The notes below the pieces were generated by a model. It was not told the DNA's origin and did not search any database. It saw only the letters and a list, made by a program, of their open reading frames with translations. Shown one piece after another: positions 50,401 through 55,346 of a stretch of DNA of 64,000 nucleotides. This DNA comes from Aselliscus stoliczkanus (lineage: Eukaryota > Chordata > Mammalia > Chiroptera > Hipposideridae), in contig CM066733.1 in the NCBI GenBank assembly GCA_033961575.1, forward strand, positions 138,062,421 through 138,126,420, given 5' to 3'. Within the stretch, counting starts at the first letter, position 1. The number at the start of each line of letters is the position of its first letter. Made by a program: the position numbers and the translations under genes.

Positions 50401-52094
50401 ATAATTGTTTTTGAGGTTTAATGGGTGACAATTGCCAAGTCACTAAACACTAAAAGTAAAATTGAAAAGAAACCCTTTTTGATTTTTTTTTAGTACATAA
50501 TTATATTTCACTAGTTCATTGATTTGTATTGCTTGCTTTTTAAGCAAGATGAAAATTGAAGGAAATGAAAAGAAGTTCTGTCCAAATTGGACTGTAATTA
50601 CTAATTCATAACAGGAAGGGCCAACTATTAATATCTTTAATAATAGTAAGTCAACAAATATTTGAAGACTTGTTATGTGTAACAAACTGGGTTAGTTATA
50701 TGTAGATATATAAGTGTATTATCTCAAACTCTAATATTTAATTAATATTCAATTCTATATGAACTTTATTTTAAAATGTAGGAAATAATTTAAGGTACAG
50801 ACAGCTTTTTTGATATTCATCCATTATAGTTATTGACCACTTACAGGTGCCTGGCACTAGGCTAGAAACTTGAGGGTATGTTGTTTCAGTACTCTTTTTT
50901 AAAAAAACTGAGGACATAATAATTCGGATCAGAATTTGGTATCAGACTATCTGGAATTGCTACCTACTTTAACATCTTTACCTAGGATATGTTCAAATTT
51001 TTATTTTATGCTATATCTATGGCCAAATTGAAAACAACTGAACAGAGTCATTCTATTTATAAGTAGAGGCCTGTTAACAGAATCGAGATATGTTTGTCGT
51101 AGTTTCTCTACTCCCCTACCTTTCTGATCAGCTCTCCTAGATTAGTCCTAAAATTTCTAAAGAAAATAGTGTTTATTTCAAAAGACAAGATACAAAGTCA
51201 GTTTTTAATTGCATTTTATAGGGATATATATTCAAATTTTAGATTGAATGAAATGGTTTTAGTGTGGTTTGTTTACCTAAATTATTTATTTGGGCTCTAC
51301 ACATATTGTGTGTGTAATTGGAAAACTTACTGGGAATAAATTTTGGCGAAATAATTTGTAAGGATTGTTTACATGTTTAATTGTATAGCTTAATGATATA
51401 AAATTACTGTTAAACCTTAGAGGTTTTTATGTGGATAGCACAAAAATGCAAATCTTTTCTTGATAAAAAAATTTAAATAACTTCATGTGATATTTTTACA
51501 TAAAGTTTGTTATTCCTTCTGTTTTATTGAGGGTTATATTTCTAGTTCAGATGAGTGCTGAATGGTTTAGTCTGTGTGTATTGTTCCATGAAAAGAGAGG
51601 CAGAATGATTCTAGCATAAACACTAAAGCTCCTGTCCTTGTTTTACTCAGAATATAGCTTTTGTAATTAATTTGCCAGAATATAAAGGCTTCTAATTTAT
51701 TACTTCTGGAAGAAAACTCTTGCTCGTATAAGTTATGTATTGGTATAGGTATGTTTTATATCAGTCTTTAAAAAATTGATAGCATGAGAAAATATATTTA
51801 AATACAGCTGGGATTGAAAATAAAAAACCCTTCATGTTTTTATATAACCTTAAATATTTTCTATAATCTTGACTGTAAACATTTCTCTCACCTGAACAGA
51901 ACACTTTTCATATTCTTATAAATAGCTTAGTTACTCTGTTCCTTCTAGGGGATATCCGTCTCACACCAGAGGATTTTGCCAGAGCTCAGAAATACTGCAA
52001 ATATGCCGGCAGTGCTTTGCAATATGAAGACGTCAGCACCGCCGTGCAGAACCTACAGAAGGCCCTCAAGTTACTGACTACAGGCAGAGAATGA
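14262..52094 (+). CDS. VTA1: VTA1 (LIP5), VPS4 cofactor; exons 2-8 of a spliced gene, exon 1 upstream of the window
   Basis: VTA1 is a cytosolic/endosomal adaptor. Its N-terminal tandem MIT-like domain binds ESCRT-III subunits (CHMP1, CHMP2, CHMP5). Its C-terminal VSL domain binds VPS4 and stimulates ESCRT-III disassembly in multivesicular body formation, cytokinesis and virus budding (established family knowledge). The coding join is 14262-14356, 16488-16615, 17394-17469, 31566-31674, 37706-37879, 45791-45871 and 51949-52094. Phases agree at all six junctions. The product is 268 full codons after a split Cys. With the usual 38-residue exon 1 it would be about 306 aa, one shorter than human (307). 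The reading frame is open with no stop or frameshift, so this is a live gene and not a processed copy. The domain order is MIT region (exons 1-5), Pro/Ser-rich linker (exons 6-7) and VSL (exon 8). The promoter is not in the window. Confidence 0.97.
14357..16487 (+). other. VTA1: VTA1 intron 2
   Basis: 2131 bp, GTAAGT...TTTTAG. It is AT-rich and I see no clear SINE, L1 or LTR in it, which makes it the cleanest intron in the window. The minus-strand open frame at 15143-15481 has no recognisable domain. Confidence 0.9.
16488..16615 (+). CDS. VTA1: VTA1 exon 3
   Basis: 128 bp. The acceptor is GATTTTGTTTTAG and the donor is AA|GTAAGT. It encodes LKKQLGDNEAITQEI, then ENYALKMFLYADNEDRAGRF (about residues 70-111), plus two bases of Lys112. 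It covers the link between the two MIT-like bundles and is identical or nearly so to the mammalian protein as I know it. It is followed by the shortest intron in the window (778 bp), which carries a SINE at 16883-16994. Confidence 0.97.
16616..17393 (+). other. VTA1: VTA1 intron 3
   Basis: 778 bp, GTAAGT...TTCCAG. It contains one short tRNA-type SINE (16883-16994) in gene orientation; the rest is AT-rich unique sequence. Confidence 0.9.
16883..16994 (+). mobile_element. short tRNA-derived SINE, family A
   Basis: A full-length copy with head 'GGGCCGGCCGAGTGGCG', anticodon-like loop 'GGCTTGGGACGCCAG', B box and poly-A. The flanks AAATCTGAGTTGA and AAATCTGAGAGTTGA form the target duplication, with a 2-base difference in the right copy. 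It lies 267 bp after exon 3 of VTA1. Confidence 0.92.
17394..17469 (+). CDS. VTA1: VTA1 exon 4
   Basis: 76 bp. The acceptor is a strong pyrimidine tract ending GTCTTCCAG. The donor is GAA|GTGAGT. It completes Lys112 and encodes NMIKSFYTASLLIDVITVFG followed by ELTDE (about residues 113-137). This is the helix pair of the second MIT-like bundle, reported in the family to contact CHMP5. The exon ends in phase 0. Its length is not a multiple of 3, so skipping it alone would break the frame. The following intron (intron 4) is the longest complete one here at 14,096 bp. Confidence 0.97.
19070..19153 (-). mobile_element. short tRNA-derived SINE, family A, 3' truncated, antisense
   Basis: Poly-T, then 'GTGGGACCAAACCGGGGCCG', 'CAGCGCTTAACCACCGTGCC' and 'ACTCAGCCAGTCC'. 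It lacks the 'GAGGGCAGTGTCACTGGCC' part found in the other copies. The flanks share TTGCTTTTC. Confidence 0.85.
20520..20700 (-). mobile_element. MIR-like SINE, antisense
   Basis: 'GTGAGAGAACTGAGGGTCAG', 'AAGTACCTTGTCCCAAGATG' and 'TAGCCCAGAACTATC' follow the order of the commonly seen MIR complement (GAGGAAACTGAGGC, AACTTGCCCAAGGTCA). Diverged. A short tandem duplication (ACTTTAGATATAT) precedes it. Confidence 0.5.
21204..21356 (-). mobile_element. tRNA-derived SINE, family C, antisense
   Basis: Poly-T, 'AGCTGAGCCATCTTGCCAC', 'GTGAGCTCTTAACCAACTGA', 'GCCGCTCTGCCGGCC'. A perfect 16-base TSD CATGCCTTAGGTTTTC lies at 21188-21203 and 21357-21372. Confidence 0.93.
21550..21760 (+). mobile_element. 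MIR-like SINE
   Basis: 'GGGTAAGTGATTTGATGTAT', 'TAAGCCTGTTCTCACACCTG', 'TAGCATATAGTAAATGCTTA' follow the MIR sense order. Old and diverged. Confidence 0.55.
21960..23870 (+). mobile_element. L1M-type LINE fragment(s), sense, interrupted by a SINE
   Basis: L1-like 3' ORF2 motifs such as 'AGAATTCTATATAGAGCAAA' and 'GTATCCTTCAAAAAATCAAG' are followed by 'GTTTACAAGAAACACCC'. The L1M 3' region then reads 'TTTATCCAAGAGAAATGAAA', 'TGGTCCAAAGCTGGAAACAA', 'CCCAGATGTCCACCAACAG'. It may be more than one insertion. The frames are broken throughout. Confidence 0.7.
22292..22401 (+). mobile_element. short tRNA-derived SINE, family A
   Basis: 'GGGCCGGCCGAGTGGCACGG', 'GCGCTGGCTTGGGAAGCCAG', 'GAGGGCCAGTGACACTGCCC'. 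The TSD AAAAAATCAAGGTA lies at about 22278-22291 and 22402-22415. Inserted in L1M sequence. Confidence 0.93.
24780..25470 (+). mobile_element. old L1M/L1ME-type 3' end
   Basis: Follows a widespread old LINE 3' UTR order: 'AAACATCAGACAAATCCAAA', 'GAGACATGATAACTAAATAA', 'GGGGAAACTGAGTGAAAAGT', 'TATATGGGAGTATCTTGTAC'. Diverged; the limits are approximate. Confidence 0.55.
26290..27700 (+). mobile_element. old interspersed repeat of uncertain class, interrupted by a SINE
   Basis: A recognisable mammalian repeat text: 'GTTCTAGGTGCTAGTAATAC', 'AGGAAGACAGTGCAAAGGC', then after the SINE 'TTACTGACAGGTGGAGGATT', 'TAAATTTGGGAGTTGGCAGC', 'TGGCACTCCCCATCCTGGAG'. Similar text occurs at 55900-56270 and about 29140-29230. 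I know the pattern but not its class. Confidence 0.55.
26736..26850 (-). mobile_element. short tRNA-derived SINE, family A, antisense
   Basis: Poly-T, 'GAGGGCAGTGTCACTGGCCC', 'GTGGGACCCAAACCGGGGCC', ending 'CCACTCGGCCGGCCC'. A perfect 15-base TSD TTGACTTCTATTTTA lies at 26721-26735 and 26851-26865. Confidence 0.94.
28710..28880 (+). mobile_element. MIR-like SINE
   Basis: 'GTGTCACCTTGGTTAAGTCA', 'TTTCATCATCTCTTTAATGA', 'GATGGGGTTGTAAAAGCCTA' follow the MIR core (GACCTTGGGCAAGTCAC, TTTCCTCATCTGTAAAATGGGG). Confidence 0.65.
29363..29930 (-). mobile_element. possible RTE-type LINE fragment, antisense
   Basis: 'TTGGCTCTGACTCCTGGTGA', 'CCCCATGAAGGACTG', 'TTATTGTCTTTTCCAAAGAA', 'ATCAGCCTTCTTCATTGTCC' and 'AACTCTCACTCTGTACATAT' resemble the complement of the 3' part of RTE-type reverse transcriptase elements. 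This is a recognition call from memory, without alignment. Confidence 0.4.
29947..30015 (+). mobile_element. piggyBac-like mini-MITE (61 bp) with TTAA target duplication, copy 1
   Basis: The core 29951-30011 begins CACTTTGTAAGCGGGC and ends GCCGCAAACAATGTG. The two ends are imperfect inverted repeats (11 of the first 14 positions). TTAA flanks both sides (29947-29950, 30012-30015). It is about 94% identical to the copy at 47151-47212, which lies in the other orientation. Confidence 0.8.
30550..30911 (+). mobile_element. ERV1-type solo LTR
   Basis: A TATA-like GATATAAAG at 30738-30746, the polyA signal AATAAA at 30824-30829, then an R/U5-like 'TTTTTGAGTTTGGGCC', 'TTTCGAAGCATCGGGC' and a CA end at 30910-30911 ('CCAGTAACA'). 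This order is typical of gammaretrovirus-like LTRs. No internal viral gene follows. The 5' edge is uncertain, and the + open frame over it is not a gene. Confidence 0.65.
31566..31674 (+). CDS. VTA1: VTA1 exon 5
   Basis: 109 bp. The acceptor is ATATTTCTTTTAG and the donor is G|GTATGT. It encodes NVKHRKYARWKATYIHNCLK, then NGETPQAGPVGIEEDN (about residues 138-173), plus one base of Asp174. It contains the last helix of the N-terminal ESCRT-III-binding domain and the start of the acidic, disordered linker. The GTATGT donor is weaker than the GTAAGT donors of exons 2, 3 and 7. Confidence 0.96.
32342..32463 (+). mobile_element. short tRNA-derived SINE, family A
   Basis: Full head and B box, then an A-rich tail with AAAT repeats. 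A perfect 18-base TSD AAAAATTAAGTTGTGAAA lies at 32324-32341 and 32464-32481. Confidence 0.94.
32697..32925. mobile_element. old hAT-type MITE ('GGTCGGCAAAC' family)
   Basis: 'GGGTTGGTAAACTTTTCCTT', 'AGATAGTAAATATTTTAGGC', 'TTGCAACTGTTCAACTCTGC', 'AAGTAGCCACAGACAATATG'. It is the reverse-oriented relative of 53267-53455. The 3' end is degraded. Confidence 0.75.
33050..33330 (-). mobile_element. L1M ORF2 fragment, antisense
   Basis: 'TGCATTGACACCCATAAGTA', 'TTTTTGGTATCAATATTATA' and 'TTCCTTAAATGCTTCTAGGA' match the complement of the L1 reverse transcriptase region. Decayed. Confidence 0.6.
33590..34465 (+). mobile_element. L1M 3' region, sense, interrupted by a SINE
   Basis: 'CAAGAGAAATGCAAACATAT', 'GTTTATAGCAGCTTTATTTG', 'TGGAATACTACTCAGCAATT', 'CTAAGTGAAAGAAGCCAAAC', ending after the SINE with 'GTAAATTACACCTCAATAAA'. 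A classic L1M 3' UTR order. Confidence 0.85.
34274..34396 (+). mobile_element. short tRNA-derived SINE, family A
   Basis: 'GGGGCTGGCCGAGTGGCGC', 'GCGCTGGCTTGGGAAGCCAG', AAAT-rich tail. The TSD AAACTGTATCCCC lies on each side (to 34273 and to 34410). Inserted in the L1M 3' end. Confidence 0.94.
34790..34985 (-). mobile_element. MIR-like SINE, antisense
   Basis: 'CTATTTTACAGAGGAGGAAC', 'TTTGAAGCCAGCCTAAGGTC', 'AGAACTAGAACTTGAGTCTT' follow the MIR complement. Confidence 0.6.
35315..35690 (-). mobile_element. MaLR-type LTR, antisense (MLT1/MST-like)
   Basis: 'GTCTTAGCTGGCTTGGCCTG', 'TTTCTCACAGTTTTGGAGGC', 'TAGGTGTCCTCACATGGTAG', 'CTGTCTCCAAATGCAGTCAC', ending 'GAGTTCAGTCCATAGCAG'. The order is that of a reversed MaLR LTR. 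An internal (GA)n sits at about 35490-35510. Confidence 0.8.
35940..36420 (-). mobile_element. L1M ORF2 fragment, antisense
   Basis: 'TTATCATTATGAAACACCCC', 'ATTGTATCTCTGTTAATATT', 'AGTCCATTTACATTTAATGT' match the complement of L1 ORF2. Decayed. Confidence 0.6.
37706..37879 (+). CDS. VTA1: VTA1 exon 6 (Pro/Ser-rich linker)
   Basis: 174 bp, phase 1 at both ends, so it can be skipped without a frameshift. It completes Asp174 and encodes VEENEDVGATSLPTQPPQPP, then a Ser/Tyr-rich stretch and GIQIPPGAHAPANTPAELPH (about residues 175-231). This is the flexible linker between the ESCRT-III-binding and VPS4-binding ends, and the most diverged part of the gene; it is one residue shorter than human by my alignment. 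The acceptor ends ACAATAG with almost no pyrimidine tract. The donor is G|GTGAGA. The exon is GC-rich with nine CpGs in an otherwise AT-rich region. Confidence 0.95.
40190..40325 (-). mobile_element. MIR-like SINE, antisense
   Basis: 'AAGAAATTAAGCAATTATCC', 'TAGTAAGTGACAGAACTAGA' and 'ATTTGAACCTGTCTTTCTGA' follow the MIR complement (AGTAAGTGGCAGAGCTGGGATT). Confidence 0.6.
40966..41187. mobile_element. mariner-like MITE ('GGGTGCCAAAAA' TIR), copy 1, about 222 bp
   Basis: The left end is GGGGGTGCCAAAAATG. The reverse complement of the right end is GAGGGTGCCAAAAAAACTG. The body matches 42767-42997 closely ('GTCAACGTTGCT', 'AAGCAGTAGTTTGCT', 'TTTGAGCACCTCT'). It lies in TA-rich DNA, which fits TA target use. 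No coding capacity. Confidence 0.8.
41188..41214. repeat. (TC)n/(TA)n microsatellite
   Basis: A short mixed TC, TA and CA run directly abutting the right end of MITE copy 1. Confidence 0.85.
41755..42062 (+). mobile_element. L1 3' UTR, sense
   Basis: 'GAAGGGATTAAGAAATTCAA', 'TACTAGACTTATGGGG', 'CCACTCTGCTGTATACCTGA', 'AACTAATATAACACTGAATG' and 'TCAACTGTAATTGGAAAAAA' form the well-known laurasiatherian L1 3' end. Confidence 0.8.
42395..42590 (+). mobile_element. tRNA-derived SINE, family C, with expanded (AAAT)n tail
   Basis: 'GGCTCGCTGAGTGGCTCAGT', 'TGGTTAAGAGCTCACTC', 'GAGCTGCCAACAGGTGGCAG', then about 16 AAAT units (42525-42590). The flanks AAGTCAGCCACA and ATGTCAGCCAG form the target duplication. 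Confidence 0.9.
42525..42590. repeat. (AAAT)16 microsatellite in a SINE tail
   Basis: A pure tetranucleotide run, grown from the A-rich tail of the SINE just upstream. Confidence 0.97.
42745..42765. repeat. (CA)n microsatellite
   Basis: About ten CA units directly left of MITE copy 2. Confidence 0.95.
42767..42997. mobile_element. mariner-like MITE ('GGGTGCCAAAAA' TIR), copy 2, about 231 bp
   Basis: The left end AGGGGTCAAAAAAATGTATAC matches the reverse complement of the right end (TGGTGCCAAAAAACGTATAC). Same orientation as copy 1 and collinear with it. It contains 'CAGAAGTGTCTGGATGCTG' where copy 1 is shorter. Confidence 0.8.
43009..43562 (-). mobile_element. second mariner, 5' truncated, antisense
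   Basis: The 3' end lies at the left with 'CAATTAAGTTTACGAACTCA' (TIR-like). The sequence is transposase-coding on the minus strand up to the (AC)n tract at 43564, where homology stops. The family differs from the mariner at 8062-9333 in both TIR and protein. Confidence 0.8.
43239..43560 (-). pseudogene. mariner transposase fragment, catalytically dead
   Basis: The minus strand encodes 'EVLKRLCEKVRPPELFT', 'SWLLHHNNAPAYRALSVREF' and 'LEHFPYSPGLAPTAFF'. In active mariners these blocks carry two of the three catalytic acids. Here HHDNAPAH has Asn for Asp, and PYSPDLAP has Gly for Asp. The part upstream of about 43433 is in another frame. It covers only the C-terminal half of the enzyme. Confidence 0.82.
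43564..43602. repeat. (AC)n microsatellite, 39 bp
   Basis: A pure AC run at the broken 5' side of the mariner fragment. Confidence 0.97.
43603..44065. repeat. unclassified segment with repeated TTCGTAAGTC-like words
   Basis: The words GTTTGTAAGTC and GTTCGTAAGTC lie near the left (about 43625-43652). GTTCGTAATGC, GTTCGCAACTC and GTTCATAAGTC lie near the right (about 43996-44056). It looks like the degenerate subterminal repeats of a DNA transposon, but I cannot name a family. It is bounded by (AC)n on the left and (TG)n on the right. The + open frame at 43732-44052 has no known domain. Confidence 0.5.
44066..44113. repeat. (TG)n(CG)n(CA)n tract, 48 bp alternating purine-pyrimidine
   Basis: Strictly alternating pyrimidine-purine from 44066 to 44113. 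The CG core is 44093-44106. The inner 44086-44113 is a perfect palindrome. The open frames here with ARARTHTH-type residues are artefacts of this repeat. Confidence 0.97.
44114..44530 (+). mobile_element. L1M 3' region, sense, interrupted by a microsatellite
   Basis: 'GTAGCAAAAGATTGGAAACA', 'GCATGGAATGGAACACAATG', 'GTGAAAAATGCACAAAATAG' follow the L1M 3' order. Confidence 0.65.
44258..44329. repeat. (TG)n(GA)n compound microsatellite
   Basis: About 14 TG units followed by about 22 GA units. The GA part is a homopurine-homopyrimidine mirror tract. Confidence 0.97.
45791..45871 (+). CDS. VTA1: VTA1 exon 7
   Basis: 81 bp, phase 1 at both ends, so it is frame-neutral if skipped. The acceptor is TGATTTGCAG and the donor is G|GTAAGT. 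It completes Gly232 and encodes VTTNTIQPTPQTIPAIDPAL, then FSTVSQ (about residues 233-258), the C-terminal part of the disordered linker just before the VSL domain. Confidence 0.96.
47147..47216 (-). mobile_element. piggyBac-like mini-MITE (62 bp) with TTAA target duplication, copy 2
   Basis: The core 47151-47212 is flanked by TTAA (47147-47150, 47213-47216). Its reverse complement begins CACTTTGTAAGCGGGC and is identical to copy 1 over the first 34 bases, with about four differences overall. The + strand reads 'GCGGGAAACGAGTAAACTCG', which resembles the ends of bat piggyBac elements as I remember them. Confidence 0.8.
47426..47460. repeat. (TG)n microsatellite, 35 bp
   Basis: A pure TG run in intron 7. 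Confidence 0.97.
47610..48330 (+). mobile_element. L1M 3' part, sense, interrupted by a SINE
   Basis: 'AGAGCATATATAAAGAACTC', 'ATGAAAAGATGCCCATCCTT', 'CTTACATGCTGTTGGTGGGA', 'ATGTTTAGGAGTCTATCTTA' follow the L1 ORF2 end/3' UTR order. Confidence 0.75.
47792..47897 (+). mobile_element. short tRNA-derived SINE, family A
   Basis: A full copy with a small internal duplication (CACATATACATATGAGGG where others have CACATATGAGGG). A perfect 16-base TSD AAAAGTATTTGGTTTT lies at 47776-47791 and 47898-47913. Confidence 0.94.
48685..48795 (+). mobile_element. MIR 3' part
   Basis: 'TTGTTGAGAATTAAATGGAA' and 'AAAAGCATTTAGCACAGTAC' match the MIR sense 3' section. Short and diverged. Confidence 0.5.
51949..52094 (+). 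CDS. VTA1: VTA1 exon 8, VSL (VPS4-binding) domain and stop
   Basis: 146 bp of coding sequence. The acceptor is CTGTTCCTTCTAG. It completes Gly259 and encodes DIRLTPEDFARAQKYCKYAG, SALQYEDVSTAVQNLQKALK and LLTTGRE, then TGA at 52092-52094. The whole VSL/Vta1 C-terminal helical hairpin that docks on the VPS4 beta domain is in this one exon. The only difference I note from the human protein here is Ile for Val in the GD(V/I)RL segment. Confidence 0.97.
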
Positions 52095-52528
52095 GCCTTT
52101 GTACCGCAGATCCATGCATTTTGGCCTAAAGAACTAACAGCCTGTTACACTATCTGCAGCCTATCAGGAGCCCAGTTTCAAGGAAGACTACAGTCCCACT
52201 GAACATAACAATGAAACCTGTGTCCATGTATCGGGTTCCTGTTGAAGCATTCAGCAGCAGCCGCAGCCGGTTTGCATTGCCCACGTAGTGGTTCCAGTAG
52301 TCTCTGGCTATATAGGGCTGATGTTAGCAAGATCCTACACGTGCCCGTTGAACCCTGCTTCCAAAAATGAAAATACAGTTCTCTCAAATGTATTGGGAAT
52401 AAGCTTTGTATCTTAATTTACATAAATTGAGGAAATTTTTTTTTGATCTTTAATTTGGACAAAGAAACCATATTACTTTGCTATAAAATTCTAAATTTAA
52501 CTTTTAATAAAGATTGCCAGAATGTTCC
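52095..52528 (+). other. VTA1: VTA1 3' untranslated region
   Basis: Continuous with exon 8 after the TGA. An AATAAA hexamer at 52506-52511, followed within about 20 bases by a T-rich/GT stretch, puts cleavage near 52525-52530. The exact end is inferred. The open frames in this stretch are not genes. Confidence 0.75.
52506..52511 (+). promoter_or_regulatory. VTA1: VTA1 polyadenylation signal AATAAA
   Basis: Canonical hexamer 412 bases after the stop codon, with a T-rich downstream element at about 52540-52556. It is the first good signal after the coding end. A second AATAAA at 53028-53033 could make a longer 3' UTR. Confidence 0.75.
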
Positions 52529-53027
52529 AGATTACAGGTCATGTTTTTTTGTTTTCCTCAGAATTTATAAAACAGATGAACATCCTAAACTATTAGCTGA
52601 ATCTGAAAGAACTTATGTTCAAAACTCAAGTTGTATTCATGTTAAATACACCCACATTAAAAGTTAAAATTTTCATGGCAGGAAATATAATAAGATAAAG
52701 AGGTAGAGTCACTTGTAGACTTAAGAATAAGGTGGCTTTCCCAACTGCTTTTCCTTATCTCCTGAAGTGTACGGTGAATTGGTATTTGCTTCATAGGCAG
52801 GCTGACTGCATGTATTAGAGAATGAAAAAAGATATTTGTAGTAATGCCTGGAAACTTGGTGCTTTAAGTTAAGATTCTCCTCTGCTGCTATGGAGTGGAT
52901 TCTCTAGAGTGTATAGCTATGAAATGGTGCAGGAGATTATAAGAAATTAGATTCTCAGTTGTTAAGTTCATAAGTTTTATGGGGAAGTTTGGATTTCCTG
53001 TGTCACCTGCATTTGTGCTGTGTAAAA

Positions 53028-53033
53028 AATAAA
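53028..53033 (+). promoter_or_regulatory. possible distal polyadenylation signal AATAAA
   Basis: A canonical hexamer about 0.9 kb after the VTA1 stop, with repeat-free AT-rich sequence between. It would allow a longer VTA1 3' UTR. Nothing in the sequence proves that it is used. Confidence 0.3.
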
Positions 53034-53266
53034 TACAAGGATTCTTTTACCTAGTTCAACTTATTCCAGACCCAAATGTCTGTTTTAATTTGCATGCTAG
53101 AACCATCATTTTTTTGTCATTAGTTTTAGTTGCAGGAATATGATGTTTCTATAGTAAGACACAAGCAATTTTTTAGAAGAGAGAGGGAGAGGAGAATTTT
53201 GGCAAATTTGCCTGAAATGTATCTGGTCCATTTCATATATTCCACTAAGATTGAGGTCCTTTAACA

Positions 53267-53455
53267 TATAGGTAAACAACTATGGTCCGTGGGCTGGCCA
53301 CCTGTTGTGTAAATAAAGTTTTATTGAATCAAAATCATACCCATTCATTTATACTCTATCTGTGGTTGCTTTCCACGACTACAGAATTATGTGGCGTGCA
53401 AGTCTAAAATAGTTACTATTTGGCCCCTTAATAAAAAGTTTGCTGACCCCCGATC
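53267..53455. mobile_element. old hAT-type MITE ('GGTCGGCAAAC' family)
   Basis: 'AGGTAAACAACTATGGTCCG', 'TGTAAATAAAGTTTTATTGA', 'CTATCTGTGGTTGCTTTCCA', ending 'AAAAAGTTTGCTGACCCCCG'. Inverted ends (GTAAAC.. / ..GTTTGCTGACC). Same family as 32697-32925, in opposite orientation. Confidence 0.8.
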
Positions 53456-53749
53456 TAACAGTCTAACCGATGAAAGAAAATGAATTATTAATTCATAATC
53501 ATTTGTGTCTTTGCATTTTTCTTTGCATAACTATAATGGTATGGTATAGGGTTTCATATGAATATTCAAACAAAATAAACTTGTAAATTATTACAAAAAC
53601 AAGCCCAAATAACATGCCTCCTGAAAAATGTTTCCACATCTGTTACCACTAAATTCCTACAGCATTTGTAGGGTTCAACATTTACATCTAGAAATCCAGT
53701 GCTCTGATACAGTTCTCTATAACTTTAAGTAATAGAAAGCTGGCTAGAA

Positions 53750-54052
53750 CAGGTTTCGGCAAACTGCAGCTCGCGAGCCACATGCGGCTCTTTGGGTATG
53801 TTCCATCTCAAAAGTTTGCCGACCCCTCGAAGAGCCAATCCTGTCCCTCACAACAATTTAAAAATTATTCGAGAGACATAAATATATTTTTACATAAACA
53901 CCATTATGTGAATAATATCCGTTAAAATTCTTATAAACAAAACTGCAATAGTTTTATTTTCATTTTCAATTTTACTTCGGAATTTGTGGCTCGCAAGCTA
54001 CAGTGTGTTGATCCCTGGCAGCTCTTCCATCTCAAAAGTTTGCTGACCCCTG
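53750..54052. mobile_element. young hAT-type element, 303 bp, with a repeated end inside
   Basis: The left end is CAGGTTTCGGCAAACTGC and the right end is AAAAGTTTGCTGACCCCTG (inverted). An 8-base target duplication, GGCTAGAA at 53742-53749 and GGCTAGCG at 54053-54060, matches 6 of 8. The phrase 'CATCTCAAAAGTTTGCCGAC' occurs once internally (about 53805-53824) and once at the right end. Non-coding. Confidence 0.82.
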
Positions 54053-54279
54053 GGCTAGCGTGATCATTAGTGTTATAAGTGGTAAAAATTTTAATTCAAA
54101 TTTTAATAAGTCTGGACACTAGAAAGAAAACTGTCACCTATTATTTTACACCCTATTTTATTGCCCCCAGTTGGTAGAGCACATGGAGGGAAGAAGATAA
54201 TATGGAAAGCCTGGAGTCCATTGATGACTGGGTGATGGTATGACAGTCCTTAACTGAAAAACGGAAGCAACACCACAGC

Positions 54280-54370
54280 CACCGCAAACTTTGTTATGAG
54301 AACTAAATGAGATACTATACAGGAAATGCTTAGCACATACGGCGTTCCATAAATGTTTATTAACATTAAG
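54280..54370 (+). mobile_element. MIR 3' part
   Basis: 'GAGAACTAAATGAGATACTA' and 'GAAATGCTTAGCACATACGG' then 'TAAATGTTTATTAA' match the MIR 3' section. Confidence 0.55.
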
Positions 54371-54523
54371 TTTATATATTAAGATTGTAAATTGTTAATT
54401 TATTTCCTAAATACCAGGAAATCTCAGTTGTGTCTGTAGCCCATTGCTTAAAAACTCTTGCACGAGGGGATTAAACTATGAAGATTTTCACTTTCTTTGT
54501 ATTTCTTCATATAAAACCTCACA

Positions 54524-54937
54524 AGGACCAGCTGAGTGGTGCATTGGTTAAGAGCTGGTTTGGGATGCCAGCAGCCCCAGTTCGGACCCCACATATGAGG
54601 GCCAGTGACAGTGCCCTCCACAGCTAACAACAGCTCCACCTGGACCTGGGCTGTGCGAGCCCTGGTGATGGTGTGGGCTGCAGCCCCTGCTGCAGTGGGC
54701 TGCCATAGGCTACAGTGAGTGGCCGGCAGCCAGCGTGAGCTGCCAATAGCCGCGGTGAGTGACATCCAGAGGCCAGTGACCGATCTGCCTCATCCAGGAA
54801 GAACGTAATGACGATACCAACATGGGCCAGTGAAGCAACTTCCTCCGCAACTAGACTGAAGAACAAAGGGACAGCAACTTGTCTGTTCCCCTTCCCCAAT
54901 TCCCCAATTAAAATCTTTAAAAAAAAAAAAAAAAAAA
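54524..54937 (+). mobile_element. long tRNA-derived SINE, family B
   Basis: Collinear with 4475-4917: 'GGACCAGCTGAGTGGTGCAT', 'GAGGGCCAGTGACAGTGCCC', GC-rich body, 'CTGTTCCCCTTCCCCAATTC', and poly-A to 54937. It gives the same antisense open-frame artefacts as the other copy. Confidence 0.88.
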
Positions 54938-54992
54938 CGCTGACAAGATGAAGTTAGAAATTTTCTGATGTAACACTAGGATGGCAATTTTC

Positions 54993-55346
54993 TTTTTTTT
55001 TTTAATCAATTTTTTAAATTATTATTAGTTACAGATGTACAAAACAATGCAATAGTTATCCTTTTCACCCCTTACAAAGTGTCTCCTCCTCCCCCCTCTA
55101 CTGCCCCACTGCCTCCGATATCATACATATCTATTACAATTCCATTGACTCCATCCCCACACTATACTCCACATCCCATGACTATATATATATATATATG
55201 TTATAGTTAACATCTAGTATTACTCAGCAATTCAGCAGCAGCTTCAGATGTACAGTGCAGTGATCAGGCCTCTACACCATCCATGAAGTGGTCTCCCTAA
55301 CAAGACTATGAGTCCATCTGGTCCCTAAAAAATATTTACAACATTA
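54993..55346 (-). mobile_element. young L1 3' end insertion, antisense, 354 bp
   Basis: Starts with poly-T. It then reads as the complement of an L1 3' UTR ('CTTACAAAGTGTCTCCTCCT', 'CCATGACTATATATATATAT', 'TACAGTGCAGTGATCAGGCC', 'ATCCATGAAGTGGTCTCCCT'). A perfect 16-base TSD TAGGATGGCAATTTTC lies at 54977-54992 and 55347-55362. Confidence 0.9.

Larger units (their letters stand above)
45872..51948 (+). other. VTA1: VTA1 intron 7
   Basis: 6077 bp, GTAAGT...TTCTAG. It holds the second piggyBac-like mini-element, a (TG)n tract, L1M remains with a SINE, and a MIR 3' end. 46500-46850 is relatively GC-rich. 48800-51940 is AT-rich with nothing I can name. Confidence 0.88.

Noticed and set aside
54448..54899. 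Minus-strand open frames of 91-105 aa, also seen at 4685-4894
   Set aside because: They lie on the antisense of the long family B SINE in both places, so the similarity is due to the repeat.
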